From positions 4,645,886 to 4,709,885 of the forward strand of contig NZ_CP089924.1 of assembly GCF_021284765.1 (NCBI RefSeq): 64,000 nt of DNA. Direction: 5' to 3'. Shown here in pieces: positions 17,907-26,108 of the stretch (the first letter of the stretch is position 1; each line of letters starts with the position of its first letter). Made by a program: the position numbers and the translations under genes. The notes beneath the pieces are model-generated. The model was not told the origin of the DNA, made no database searches, and saw only the letters and a program-made list of their open reading frames with translations. The stretch comes from Lysobacter sp. 5GHs7-4 (GTDB lineage Bacteria; Pseudomonadota; Gammaproteobacteria; Xanthomonadales; Xanthomonadaceae).

Positions 17907-18055
17907 GCCTGTCTCCGCTGTTCCGTTGTCCGTGTTCCGCCTTGGGCGCCGCGCGGCCGCATGCGGTGATCGCCGTCGCGGTTCTGCGGCGGCCCGCGCT
18001 TGCCGCGCGCGGCCACCGGGGTAGCATAGCCGCGTCACCGACCGAGGATGCCGCG

Positions 18056-18289
18056 ATGCGCTCACCGTCGTTCCGCACCGCCCTGTGGGCCACCGTCGCG
18101 CTGGCTCTGGCCGCCTCCGCGGGCTGCGCCCGGCCCAAGCCGCCGGAGAAGGAGCGTCCGGTCGATCCGCAGGCCACGCAGCTGCGCGACAGCATCCAGC
18201 AACCGATCCAGAAAGCGCAGGCGGTGGAAGCCGATGTGCTGGAGGCCGCGGACAAGCAGCGCGACTCGATCGAGGCGCAGGCGAACTAG
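18056..18289 (+). CDS. Small lipoprotein
   Basis: A 77-aa protein. A 23-residue signal segment (ALWATVALALAASAGC) ends in a lipobox-like SAGC with the modified Cys at about residue 24. A charged helix follows, rich in Gln, Asp and Glu (QLRDSIQQPIQKAQAVEA), with coiled-coil character. Small lipoproteins with such helices often act at the outer membrane. The ATG at 18056 gives the signal peptide; another ATG at 18048 is out of frame. Confidence 0.68.
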   Translation: MRSPSFRTALWATVALALAASAGCARPKPPEKERPVDPQATQLRDSIQQPIQKAQAVEADVLEAADKQRDSIEAQAN

Positions 18290-18304
18290 GCGCGAACACC
18301 GCCT

Positions 18305-18378
18305 TGGCGCAGGAGCGGCGTGAGCCGCGATTCGAATCTTTCGACGGCTGCGTGATCGCGGCTCACGTCACTCCTACC
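18305..18378. repeat. REP-like inverted repeat
   Basis: GGAGCGGCGTGAGCCGCGAT and, about 40 bp on, ATCGCGGCTCACGTCACTCC are inverted ends of the same repeat family as at 13185-13400. It lies after the small lipoprotein gene and before a bidirectional terminator. Confidence 0.65.
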
Positions 18379-18417
18379 ACGAAGCCAGCGCGTCGATCGT
18401 GATCGTTGGCGCAAACG

Positions 18418-18443
18418 AAAAACCCCGCCGTAGCGGGGTTTTT
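18418..18443. terminator. Bidirectional terminator (small lipoprotein / sppA)
   Basis: AAAAACCCCGC-CGTA-GCGGGGTTTTT is a perfect 11-bp stem with A and T tails. It works in both directions and sits 20 bp after the sppA stop on the minus strand. Confidence 0.88.
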
Positions 18444-18462
18444 CTTGCGGTACCGCGGCCCC

Positions 18463-20352
18463 TCAGAGCCCGCAGAAGCAATACGCCAGCGACTTCACCG
18501 GCACGCCGCGGGTGGGCTGCACCGAGCTCTGCAGGAAGCGCAGATCGGCCGCGGCCTGCGGCATGGCCTTGCCGATCAGGCCGCGCGCCAGATCGGAATC
18601 GCTGCGCAGCCAGGCCGCGCCGATGCGGCTTTCGGCGAAGCCGGCGAAGAAGCGCTCGAACGGGGTCGCGCTCTTCTCCACATAACGCAGCTGGTACGCG
18701 TCCTTGCCCAGCTTGGCGCGCTTGGCCACGTCCTCGATCGCGGTCTGCAGGCCGCCGAAATCGTCGACCAGGCCGCGCTCCTTGGCCTGCGCACCGCTCC
18801 ACACGCGGCCGCGGGCGATGCCGTCGATCTGCTCCACCGGACGCTTGCGCGCGGTGGCGACCTTGCCGGTGAAATCGCGGTAGCCCTTATCGATCACCGA
18901 CTGGATCACCTGGCCCACTTCCGGCGCCAGCGGACGGGTCATGTCGAAGGCGCCGGCGAAACGCGTGGTGCCGACGCCGTCGGCGCGCACGCCGACCTTT
19001 TCCAGAGTGCGCGGAATGGTCGGGATCATGCCGAAGATGCCGATCGAACCGGTGATGGTCGAGGGATCGGCGTAGATCTTGTCGGCGTTCATCGAGATCC
19101 AATAGCCACCCGATGCGGCCAGATCGCCCATCGAGACCACGACCGGCTTGCCGGCGGCCTTGAGCGCGACGATCTCGCGGCGGATCTGCTCGGAGGCGAA
19201 CACTTCGCCGCCCGGCGAATCCACGCGCAGCACCAGCGCCTTGACGTTCTCGTCGTCGCGCGCCTCGCGCAGCAGCGCCGCGGTGGACACGCCGCCGACG
19301 GTGCCCGGCGGCTGCTCGCCGCCGCTGATCTCGCCCTCGGCCACCACCACCGCGATCTGCGGGCGGGTGTCGGCCGCGGCCGGCAGCGAGGCGTTGTTGA
19401 GCTGGGCCAGGTAGCCGTCCAGCGAAATCTGGCGGAAGCCGCCTTCGGCGTCCTCGTCGGCCATGCCGCGCTCGATCAGCAGGTCGTCGACCTGTTCGCG
19501 CGTCTTGAGGCCGTCGACCAGCTTCTGCTGCAGCGCGTACTTGGCCAGATCGCCCTGCGCGGCCTCGATCTGCGCCGGCATCTGGTCGATGTCGGCGGCG
19601 ATCTTGGCGGCGTCGAGCTTGCGCGCCTTGGCCACGTCGGCCAGGTAGCGCTGCCACACGTCGTTCATCCAGTACAGGTCGGCTTCCTTGGCTTCCGGCG
19701 ACGCGGCGTCGAGCACATAAGGTTCGGCCGCGGACTTGTACTCGCCGACCTTGAACAGGTGCACGTCGACGCCGAGCTTCTCCTGCAGGCCCTGGCGGTA
19801 GTACAGGCGGTAGCGGCCCAGGCCCTCTAGCATCAGGCCGCCCATCGGATCCAGATAGACCTCGTTGGCCTGCGCGGCCAGCAGGTACTGCCGCTGGTCC
19901 ATCGCCTCGCTGAAGGCGACGACCTGCTTGCCGGAGGCGCGCACGCGCGCGATCGCGGCGGCGACGTCGCGCATCGAGGCCATGCCGCTGGCCTGCAGCT
20001 GATCCAGGCGCAGCACCACGCGGTTGATGCGCTTGTCGTCCTTGGCCGCGTCCAGCGCGCGCAACAGGTCGCGCAGCTGCACTTCGCCGCTCTTCTCGCC
20101 CAGCGCGCGGCCCAGCGCGCGCGAAGCCGGATCGCTGCTGTACTGCTCCACCAGGGTCGCTTCCGGCGCGATCACCAGGGTGGTGTCGTCCAGCAGCGGC
20201 CGGGTCCGGTCGGCGGTGACCATCGCGATCAGGAACACGAACAGCAGGAAGAAGAACACCAGGTTGAAGATCAGCCGGCGGGTGAAGTTCATCGTGTCCC
20301 AGAGGCCGACGAAAATCCGGGCCACCGGGCCGCGACGCGAGGTATCGTTCAT
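18463..20352 (-). CDS. sppA: Signal peptide peptidase SppA (protease IV), 67 kDa type
   Basis: A membrane-bound serine protease that degrades cleaved signal peptides. The 629-aa protein is the long type with two peptidase S49 repeats. It has an N-terminal membrane anchor (LIFNLVFFFLLFVFLIAMV, about residues 25-45). The nucleophile Ser is in GDLAASGGYWISMNA in the second half, followed by GSIGIFGMIP. The ATG at 20352 is chosen because GGAG lies 8 nt upstream; the alternative GTG at 20361 would overlap that site. A bidirectional terminator follows the gene. Confidence 0.93.
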   Translation of the reverse strand: MNDTSRRGPVARIFVGLWDTMNFTRRLIFNLVFFFLLFVFLIAMVTADRTRPLLDDTTLVIAPEATLVEQYSSDPASRALGRALGEKSGEVQLRDLLRALDAAKDDKRINRVVLRLDQLQASGMASMRDVAAAIARVRASGKQVVAFSEAMDQRQYLLAAQANEVYLDPMGGLMLEGLGRYRLYYRQGLQEKLGVDVHLFKVGEYKSAAEPYVLDAASPEAKEADLYWMNDVWQRYLADVAKARKLDAAKIAADIDQMPAQIEAAQGDLAKYALQQKLVDGLKTREQVDDLLIERGMADEDAEGGFRQISLDGYLAQLNNASLPAAADTRPQIAVVVAEGEISGGEQPPGTVGGVSTAALLREARDDENVKALVLRVDSPGGEVFASEQIRREIVALKAAGKPVVVSMGDLAASGGYWISMNADKIYADPSTITGSIGIFGMIPTIPRTLEKVGVRADGVGTTRFAGAFDMTRPLAPEVGQVIQSVIDKGYRDFTGKVATARKRPVEQIDGIARGRVWSGAQAKERGLVDDFGGLQTAIEDVAKRAKLGKDAYQLRYVEKSATPFERFFAGFAESRIGAAWLRSDSDLARGLIGKAMPQAAADLRFLQSSVQPTRGVPVKSLAYCFCGL

Positions 20353-20457
20353 TGCGCACACTCCATTAGACGCCCGCAGCGTACCGCGACCGGGGTATTT
20401 TCTTCATCCGCCATTCGTAACGCGGATTTTTCGCATAGGGACAACAATGGCCGGGGT

Positions 20458-21873
20458 TCAGGATTCGGCCGGGGCCAGAGCCGGGTCCACGGGGCCCTGC
20501 GCTGCCGCCCGCTCGGCGATCCGGCGCGGGTGGCTGGAGCGCACGAAGCGGGTGCACAGCAGGACCGAGGCCACGGTCAGGCCGGCGATCAGGCCGATCC
20601 ACATGCCCTTGGGCCCCCAACCCAGGCCCAAGCCCAGGCCCGCGCCCAGCGGCATGCCTATGCCCCAGTAGGCCAGCGCGGCCAGCAGCATCGGCACCTT
20701 GGTGTCCTTGAGACCGCGCAGGGCGCCGGCCGACAGCACCTGGATGCCGTCCGGGAACTGGAACGCGGCCGCGTACACCAGCAGCGAGGCGGCCAGAGTC
20801 GCGACGGCGACATCGGCGGTGTAGAAGCGGACCAGGAAGTCGCTGGCGCCGAACAGCACGATGCCTGAGATCAGCTGGGTGCCCAGCACGATCGCGTAGC
20901 CGGCCGCGGCCGCGCGGCGCACGCCGTGCAGGTCGTTGCGGCCCAGCGCATGGCCGACCCGCACCGTGGTCGCCTCGGCCAGGCCCATCGGGATCATGAA
21001 GCACAGCGCCGACAGGTTGATCGCGATCTGGTGCGCGGCCGCCGGCACTTCGCCCAGCCGCCCGATCAGCAGCGCGGTGACGATGAACAAGCTGCCTTCC
21101 ATCAGCACGGTCACGCCGATCGGCAGGCCGGTGGCGAGCAGGCCGCGGATGGTCGGCCAATGCGGCGCGTCGAAACGCGCGAACAGTTTGAGGTCGGCGA
21201 AGCGCTTGGCGTTCCACAGCACCACCGCGAACGCGATCGCCTCGATCCACAGCATGATCGCCGAGGCGATGCCCAGGCCGCCGGCGCCCATTTCGGGAAA
21301 GCCGAGCTTGCCGAAGGTCAGCACGTAGCCGATCGGCAACAGCACCAGCAGGCTGCCGGCGCTGATCAGCATGGTCGGCAGGGTCCAGTGCAGGCCCTCG
21401 GCCAGATAGCGCATGCAGAAGAACAGGGTCAGCGCGAACACGCCCCAGCGGATGCCGTGCAGGAAGTCGCGCGCGCCGGGAATGATCTCCGGCGCCATGC
21501 CCATCGGCGCCAGCGCGTGCGGGATGAAGGTGAGGAACGCGAACAGCAGCACGCCCAGGCCCAGCGCCAGCCACAACGCCTGGCGGAACAACGCGCCGAT
21601 CTCGCCGCGGCGGCCGGCGCCGTCGAGCTGCGACACCGACGGCGGCACCGACAGCAGGGTGCCGATCGGAACCATCATCGGCAGCCACCACAAGGCGGTG
21701 CCGATGGTGACCGAGGCCAGGGTGGTGGTGCTGTGGTGCCCGGCCAGGACGTTGTCGATGAAGCCGATCAGGCCGGTGGACACGTGGCCGGCGACCAGGG
21801 GCGCGGCGAGCAGGGCGGTGGTGCGGACTTCGCCCGACAATCCGGGGCGGACGGAAACAGAATTAGACGACAT
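20458..21873 (-). CDS. MATE family multidrug efflux transporter
   Basis: A 471-aa inner-membrane antiporter with about 12 transmembrane helices, NorM-like. Conserved features include the N-terminal APLVAGHVSTGLIGFIDNVLAGHHS and, in the first half, the loop after PPSVSQLDGAGRRGEIG. The family exports cationic drugs and dyes with Na+ or H+. The ATG at 21873 (MSSNSVSVRPGLSGEVR) is chosen; the frame upstream is open but lacks family resemblance. It is divergent from the DUF3667 gene. Confidence 0.9.
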   Translation of the reverse strand: MSSNSVSVRPGLSGEVRTTALLAAPLVAGHVSTGLIGFIDNVLAGHHSTTTLASVTIGTALWWLPMMVPIGTLLSVPPSVSQLDGAGRRGEIGALFRQALWLALGLGVLLFAFLTFIPHALAPMGMAPEIIPGARDFLHGIRWGVFALTLFFCMRYLAEGLHWTLPTMLISAGSLLVLLPIGYVLTFGKLGFPEMGAGGLGIASAIMLWIEAIAFAVVLWNAKRFADLKLFARFDAPHWPTIRGLLATGLPIGVTVLMEGSLFIVTALLIGRLGEVPAAAHQIAINLSALCFMIPMGLAEATTVRVGHALGRNDLHGVRRAAAAGYAIVLGTQLISGIVLFGASDFLVRFYTADVAVATLAASLLVYAAAFQFPDGIQVLSAGALRGLKDTKVPMLLAALAYWGIGMPLGAGLGLGLGWGPKGMWIGLIAGLTVASVLLCTRFVRSSHPRRIAERAAAQGPVDPALAPAES

Positions 21874-21997
21874 GACGCGGAACCAGAACCACGACTTCGG
21901 CCGCGCAACCGCAAAGGGCGCTGGCGCCGGGCCATAGCAACTCGCTATCTTACCCGCTCGCCCATGAACGGCCGGGGAGCCGCAAGCGACCGGACCT

Positions 21998-23497
21998 ATG
22001 AGCGCAGCCAACGACGAAGCCACGCCGACCCATTGCGAGAACTGCAAGGCGCCGCTGCAGGGCCACTATTGCCACGACTGCGGGCAGTCGGTGGTCAACC
22101 CGCTGCGCCACGCCGGCCACGCGCTGGAGGAAGTGTTCGAGTCGTTCTGGCATCTGGACGGCCGCATCTTCCGCACCGTGCGCGACCTGCTGTCGCCGGG
22201 CCGGACGGCGGTCAATTACCTCGCCGGTCACCGCGTGCGTTACGTGCCGCCGCTGCGGCTGTTCGTGATTCTCAGCGTGCTGACCTTCTTCGTCGCCCAG
22301 TTCACCGTGCATTTCGGCGAGGACGAGGGCAAGGCCGGCGATCGCGACGCCAGCGGCGCGCTGGTCGTCGACGGCATGAAGGTGCGACTGGGGCGCACCG
22401 GCGACCGCATCGAGGATGCGCGCAGTGTCGCGGCGGTCGAGAGCGAGCGCGCGCAGGCGCTGAAGGATCTTGAAGAGGCGCGCGCGGCGATCCCCGTCGG
22501 CCTGCCCGGCGGCGCGCGCGACGGCATCGACAAAGCCATCAAGGAAGTCAACGCGATCGCCGACAAGCGCGTGGCCCAACTGCGCGAAAAGGCGCGTCCC
22601 GACGCCGCCGCCGAAGCCGCCGGCATCGTCGCGCCCGCCGTCGAGGACGACAACGCGGCGATCCCGGCCACCATCGAGAACGCCGCCACGCTGGCCGAGC
22701 TGGAACGCCTGCGCGACGAGCGGCTCAAGCCGCTGCAGGCCGAGCGCGCGACCATCGCCGCCAAGGATGCGACCGGCCTGGCGCGCAACGCGCAGGCGAT
22801 CCGCGAGCTCAACCGGCGCGCCGGCTGCCGCGCCGCGCAGCTGCAGTTGGAACATGCCTTGGACACCGAGGGCACGCTCAAGCGCAAGCCCGCGGTCGAC
22901 GTGGAGACCTACGGCGACGGCGAATGCGACGAGGGCCTGACCTTCTTCGGCAACGCGCCCTGGGACGCGGAAACCAATCCGGTGGTGATGGCCGGCGCGC
23001 CGGAGTTCTTCAACCGCTGGCTCAACAAGCAGATCGGCCGTGGCTACGCCAACTTCAAGCGCGCCACCCAGGACCCTTCGCTGTACGAGCACGCCGCGCT
23101 GAGCGCGGTGCCGTCGGCGCTGTTCCTGCTGGTGCCGATGTTCGCGCTGCTGCTGAAGCTGACCTACCTGGGTTCGGGCCGCGGCTATCTGGAGCATTTG
23201 GTGGTGGCGCTGTACAGCCATGCCTACCTGTGCCTGAGCCTGCTGGCGATGTTCCTGATGTTCGGCCTGGACGCCGCGATCTCGCCGCACTGGGCCGGGT
23301 TCGGCTGGATAGCGGGTTTCGTCGAGGCCGCGCTGTGGCTGTGGATGCCGATCTACCTGCTGCTGATGCAGAAGCGCGTGTACGGCAACGGCTGGATGGT
23401 GACTCTGCTGCGCTATCTGATCGTCGGCAACTTCTACTTCTTCATGCTGATGTTCGCGGTGGGCTTCCTGATGCTGGCCAGCCTGGTGCGGATGTGA
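21998..23497 (+). CDS. DUF3667 family membrane protein with coiled-coil insert
   Basis: A 499-aa protein starting with a zinc-ribbon-like CENCKAPLQGHYCHDCGQ, then the DUF3667 signature (FESFWHLDGRIFRTVRDLL and GHRVRYVPPLRLFV) and a first transmembrane helix. A charged, Ala/Glu/Arg-rich helical insert occupies about residues 110-300 and probably lies in the periplasm. Four further membrane helices follow in the C-terminal ~150 residues. The family is of unknown function. It overlaps the next gene by four bases. Confidence 0.85.
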   Translation: MSAANDEATPTHCENCKAPLQGHYCHDCGQSVVNPLRHAGHALEEVFESFWHLDGRIFRTVRDLLSPGRTAVNYLAGHRVRYVPPLRLFVILSVLTFFVAQFTVHFGEDEGKAGDRDASGALVVDGMKVRLGRTGDRIEDARSVAAVESERAQALKDLEEARAAIPVGLPGGARDGIDKAIKEVNAIADKRVAQLREKARPDAAAEAAGIVAPAVEDDNAAIPATIENAATLAELERLRDERLKPLQAERATIAAKDATGLARNAQAIRELNRRAGCRAAQLQLEHALDTEGTLKRKPAVDVETYGDGECDEGLTFFGNAPWDAETNPVVMAGAPEFFNRWLNKQIGRGYANFKRATQDPSLYEHAALSAVPSALFLLVPMFALLLKLTYLGSGRGYLEHLVVALYSHAYLCLSLLAMFLMFGLDAAISPHWAGFGWIAGFVEAALWLWMPIYLLLMQKRVYGNGWMVTLLRYLIVGNFYFFMLMFAVGFLMLASLVRM

Positions 23498-23820
23498 GCG
23501 CGCCATCGTCGGCCGCCGGCGTGATCTACGAAGTCGACGTCGACGTGGACGCGGCCATCGCCGACGACTACCGCGCCTGGCTGGGCCCGCACACGCGCGA
23601 GATCCTGGCCCTGCCCGGCTTCGTCGACGTGCGCATCCACACCCAACTGGAACCGCCGGCCGCGGCCGGCCGCGTGCGCCTGAGCGTGCGCTACCGCGTC
23701 GACAGCCTGGCCTCGCTGGAGGCCTATGTGCGCGAGCACGCGCCGCGCCTGCGCGCCGACGCGGTCGCGCGCTTCGGCGAGCGCTTCAGCGCCACGCGGC
23801 GGGTGCTGCGCGAGGAGTGA
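23494..23820 (+). CDS. DUF4286 family protein
   Basis: A 108-aa protein with a ferredoxin-like alpha/beta plan (VIYEVDVDVDAAIADDYRAW, LPGFVDVRI, RYRVDSLASLEAYVREHAP). It matches the DUF4286 family of short proteins with unknown role. The GTG start at 23494 overlaps the stop of the DUF3667 gene in a GTGA junction and is favoured for that reason. No signal peptide or membrane segment is seen. Confidence 0.8.
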   Translation: MSAPSSAAGVIYEVDVDVDAAIADDYRAWLGPHTREILALPGFVDVRIHTQLEPPAAAGRVRLSVRYRVDSLASLEAYVREHAPRLRADAVARFGERFSATRRVLREE

Positions 23821-23996
23821 GCGCGGTGCGCCGTCCCGGCTGACGAGCTGGAACGAAACATTCGCGATCTGGGTGGGGCATGGCGAGAGAACGCGACAGC
23901 GTCCTCGTCGCAAACTCCTTCGCGCGATCGGCGCGACGATGCGGTTCGCCGCCGGCTCGCCGCATCCGGCGGCTTCGGCGCAGTCGGGCGACCGCG

Positions 23997-24653
23997 CTAC
24001 TGCCCCAGCTTGTGCCAGAACCAGCCGTCGCGTTCGTCCCAGCGCGTGGCCAACAGCTCGCGGCGCAGGGCGTCGCGGTCTTGCGGCGGCGTGCGCTGCA
24101 CCAGCGCCGCCAGATCCTTGCGCCGCTGCGGGCTGAGTTCGCGCAGCACCCGCAGCATCGGCTCGTGCTGCTCCGGCGGCAGCTGCGCCAGCAGCGGCTG
24201 CAAGGCAGCGTAGTCCAGGCCCAGGGTCGGCCCCAGCAACCAGCCGCGCTGCAGGCTGCCGTCCAGCGCGTCGTAACGCGCGCGCAGGGCCTGCTGTTGC
24301 TCCAGCGGCAGCGCGGCATAGCGCGCGGCCGCGCCCTGCGCCGCGGCGCGCTCGTCGGCCGGCAGCGCCTGCCAGGCGGCATAGCGTTCGCGCAGGCGCG
24401 CGCGTTCGCTCGCGGGCAGCGCATTCCAGCGCGCGGCGCGGGTCGTGTAGGCGGCGCGCTGCTCGGCGCTCCAGGCCGACCACTGCGCGGCGTTGGCCTG
24501 CAGGCGCGCACGCGCGTCGGCGGGCAGGCGCTGGGTGATGCGCTGGTACTCCGGCGGCAGGGTTTGCGCGGCAACGGTACCCAGCAGCAAGGCCAGCGCC
24601 AGCAGCGCGGTCAGGCGGACCCAGGCGCGTCGCGGGGACTCAAGCCGGCGCAT
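23997..24653 (-). CDS. DUF3106 exported protein
   Basis: A 218-aa protein with a signal peptide (LTALLALALLLGTVAAQT), then an Arg/Ala/Trp-rich helical region with the repeated theme W-x-x-L-P-x-x-E-R/Q (ARWNALPASERARLRERYA, WQALPADERAAAQG, YAALPLEQQQALRARY). That is the mark of DUF3106. The function is unknown. Its start lies inside the end of the upstream sigma-like gene (14-bp overlap), so the two are co-translated. Confidence 0.8.
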   Translation of the reverse strand: MRRLESPRRAWVRLTALLALALLLGTVAAQTLPPEYQRITQRLPADARARLQANAAQWSAWSAEQRAAYTTRAARWNALPASERARLRERYAAWQALPADERAAAQGAAARYAALPLEQQQALRARYDALDGSLQRGWLLGPTLGLDYAALQPLLAQLPPEQHEPMLRVLRELSPQRRKDLAALVQRTPPQDRDALRRELLATRWDERDGWFWHKLGQ

Positions 24654-25668
24654 CGGCGCTCTCGGTCTCGGCTTCGGTCGAGGTCTCGGCGCCGGCCGCG
24701 GCGGCGCCGGGCGCGTCGGCCGGCGGCGGTTCGGCGCTCTCGCCGGGCAGGCCCTGCGGGCCGGCGCGATCGCGCGCGGCCAGCCAGCTGTGGAACGCCA
24801 GATCGCGCGCCGCCGCCTCGCCCGCCGGATCGGCGAGCAGGGCGAAATCGCGGTCGCCGATGACGCCGGCGTCGTGACCATAGCGCTCGGCCGGCGCCTC
24901 GGCCGCAGGCAAGGGCTCCACCCGGATCGGCGCACCGCCCAGCCATGCCGGCACGCCGCCGAACGGCCACCACCAGGTCGCGGCGAAGGCCAGCACGCAC
25001 AGGGCCAGCAGCAGCCACAGCGCGGCCAGCAGCCAGCGCGGCCGGCGCCGTACGGCGACCGGCGCCGCGTCGCGCGTGCCGGCGGAGGCGGTGGCGTCGC
25101 CGCGCAAAGCGGCCTCGCGCGCGGCGGTCAGGCGCGCCAACCGCTCCGGCGGCAGCGTCTTGATGCGGCGGTGGATCTGCTCGCGCAACTGCTGCCACGC
25201 CGCCGGGTCGGCGCGGCCGTCGGCGTGGTGCGGCAGCGCGCGCTGCAGGGCCAGACGGTAGGTCGGCTGGGCCACGCCCAGCGCGGCCGCGGCATCGGGC
25301 TCGGACAGGCCGGCGGCCAGACGCAGCAGCAGCGCCGCGCGCGGGCCGTGCCCGAGTTCGCCCAGACGGTCGGTGGCGTCCAATGGAATCGCGACCCGGG
25401 TGCGCTGGTGCAGGCCGGGCTGGGCCAACAACTGCGACCAGAAGCGGCGCGGCCAGTCGGCCAGGGGCGCGGCCTCGATGCCGTCGCGGAACGCGTGCAT
25501 GGCCGCCGCCAGGGCGGCGTCGCCGGTGCCGGCATCGCCCGCCTGCAGCTCGGCCAGGACCGCGCCGCGACGCTCGACGCCGCGCAGAAACGCCGACAAG
25601 GCGGCCGGCGCATCGTTCTTGTGCCCGGCGCTGCCGGAGGGAGTGGAACCCGTGCCTACGGGGCTCAT
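24640..25668 (-). CDS. Sigma-70-like protein with a C-terminal membrane segment
   Basis: A 342-aa protein. Residues ~100-150 hold a region-4-like helix-turn-helix (LLLRLAAGLSEPDAAAALGV then YRLALQRALP) resembling ECF sigma factors. A basic stretch follows, then one transmembrane helix at about residues 212-232 (LLAALWLLLALCVLAFAAT), then an acidic, Ala/Pro-rich periplasmic tail. The family is known beside DUF3106 genes in Xanthomonadaceae and is often named RNA polymerase sigma factor. A membrane-tethered sigma-like protein would be odd; it may act as an anti-sigma or sensor. The start is not certain: GTGs and other sites are possible further in. Confidence 0.7.
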   Translation of the reverse strand: MSPVGTGSTPSGSAGHKNDAPAALSAFLRGVERRGAVLAELQAGDAGTGDAALAAAMHAFRDGIEAAPLADWPRRFWSQLLAQPGLHQRTRVAIPLDATDRLGELGHGPRAALLLRLAAGLSEPDAAAALGVAQPTYRLALQRALPHHADGRADPAAWQQLREQIHRRIKTLPPERLARLTAAREAALRGDATASAGTRDAAPVAVRRRPRWLLAALWLLLALCVLAFAATWWWPFGGVPAWLGGAPIRVEPLPAAEAPAERYGHDAGVIGDRDFALLADPAGEAAARDLAFHSWLAARDRAGPQGLPGESAEPPPADAPGAAAAGAETSTEAETESADAPA

Positions 25669-26108
25669 CGCGTACGCATCAGCATGGCCGCATCATAGCG
25701 AGGCGCCGGTCGCATAAAACCGCTTGACACCGCGCCAAATCCTGCTCCGTGAAGCAGGACGCGGCCTGCAGGAAAAAACGGTTGTGCACAGCGGTAACAG
25801 AAGCGTCATCGGCCTGGGGAAGAACCCCCAAAAAGCCTGCATTACAGCGATGTTTCACGATCAAGCCCTTGATTCCTAAAGAAATATACGCGTTGGCGAT
25901 TTTTTCACCAACCTGGCTGCAGGGCTTATTCCAGCGTCGTCGCGCAGCCCTGCCGACACGGCATGCACAGATTTATCCACAGCTCGTGTGGATAAGGGTG
26001 AATTTTCTTTAAGCACCGCTACTTGCGTGCGCTTTGTCACGATGGGGGCAGCAATGATGCGCAACTGCGTAGCAGCCGGCGCGCGAGCGCGCTCGCTAGA
26101 CTGAGCGC
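25669..26108. other. 440-bp gap upstream of priA, relatively AT-rich
   Basis: No accepted gene. The region is clearly richer in A/T than the surroundings, especially 25860-26010, and contains two perfect DnaA boxes in inverted orientation (separate entry). TTGACA at 25724-25729 may be a -35 element, but no matching -10 was found. An 87-codon open frame at 25749 lacks family resemblance and the region's codon bias. Confidence 0.5.
25973..25995. promoter_or_regulatory. Inverted pair of perfect DnaA boxes before priA
   Basis: TTATCCACA (25973-25981) and its exact inverse TGTGGATAA (25987-25995) are separated by 5 bp. Both equal the strict DnaA consensus. The site lies 114 bp before the priA start, within an AT-rich patch. 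It may make priA responsive to DnaA, or titrate DnaA. It is not proposed as oriC because no dnaA/dnaN genes are near. Confidence 0.6.

Noticed and set aside
25973..25995. Replication origin
   Set aside because: Only two DnaA boxes are present, no dnaA/dnaN/gyrB genes are near, and there is no clear DNA unwinding array; a regulatory or titration role is more modest.
25749..26012. An 87-codon frame upstream of priA
   Set aside because: There is no family resemblance or clear ribosome site, the composition is unlike neighbouring genes, and it overlaps the DnaA-box region.
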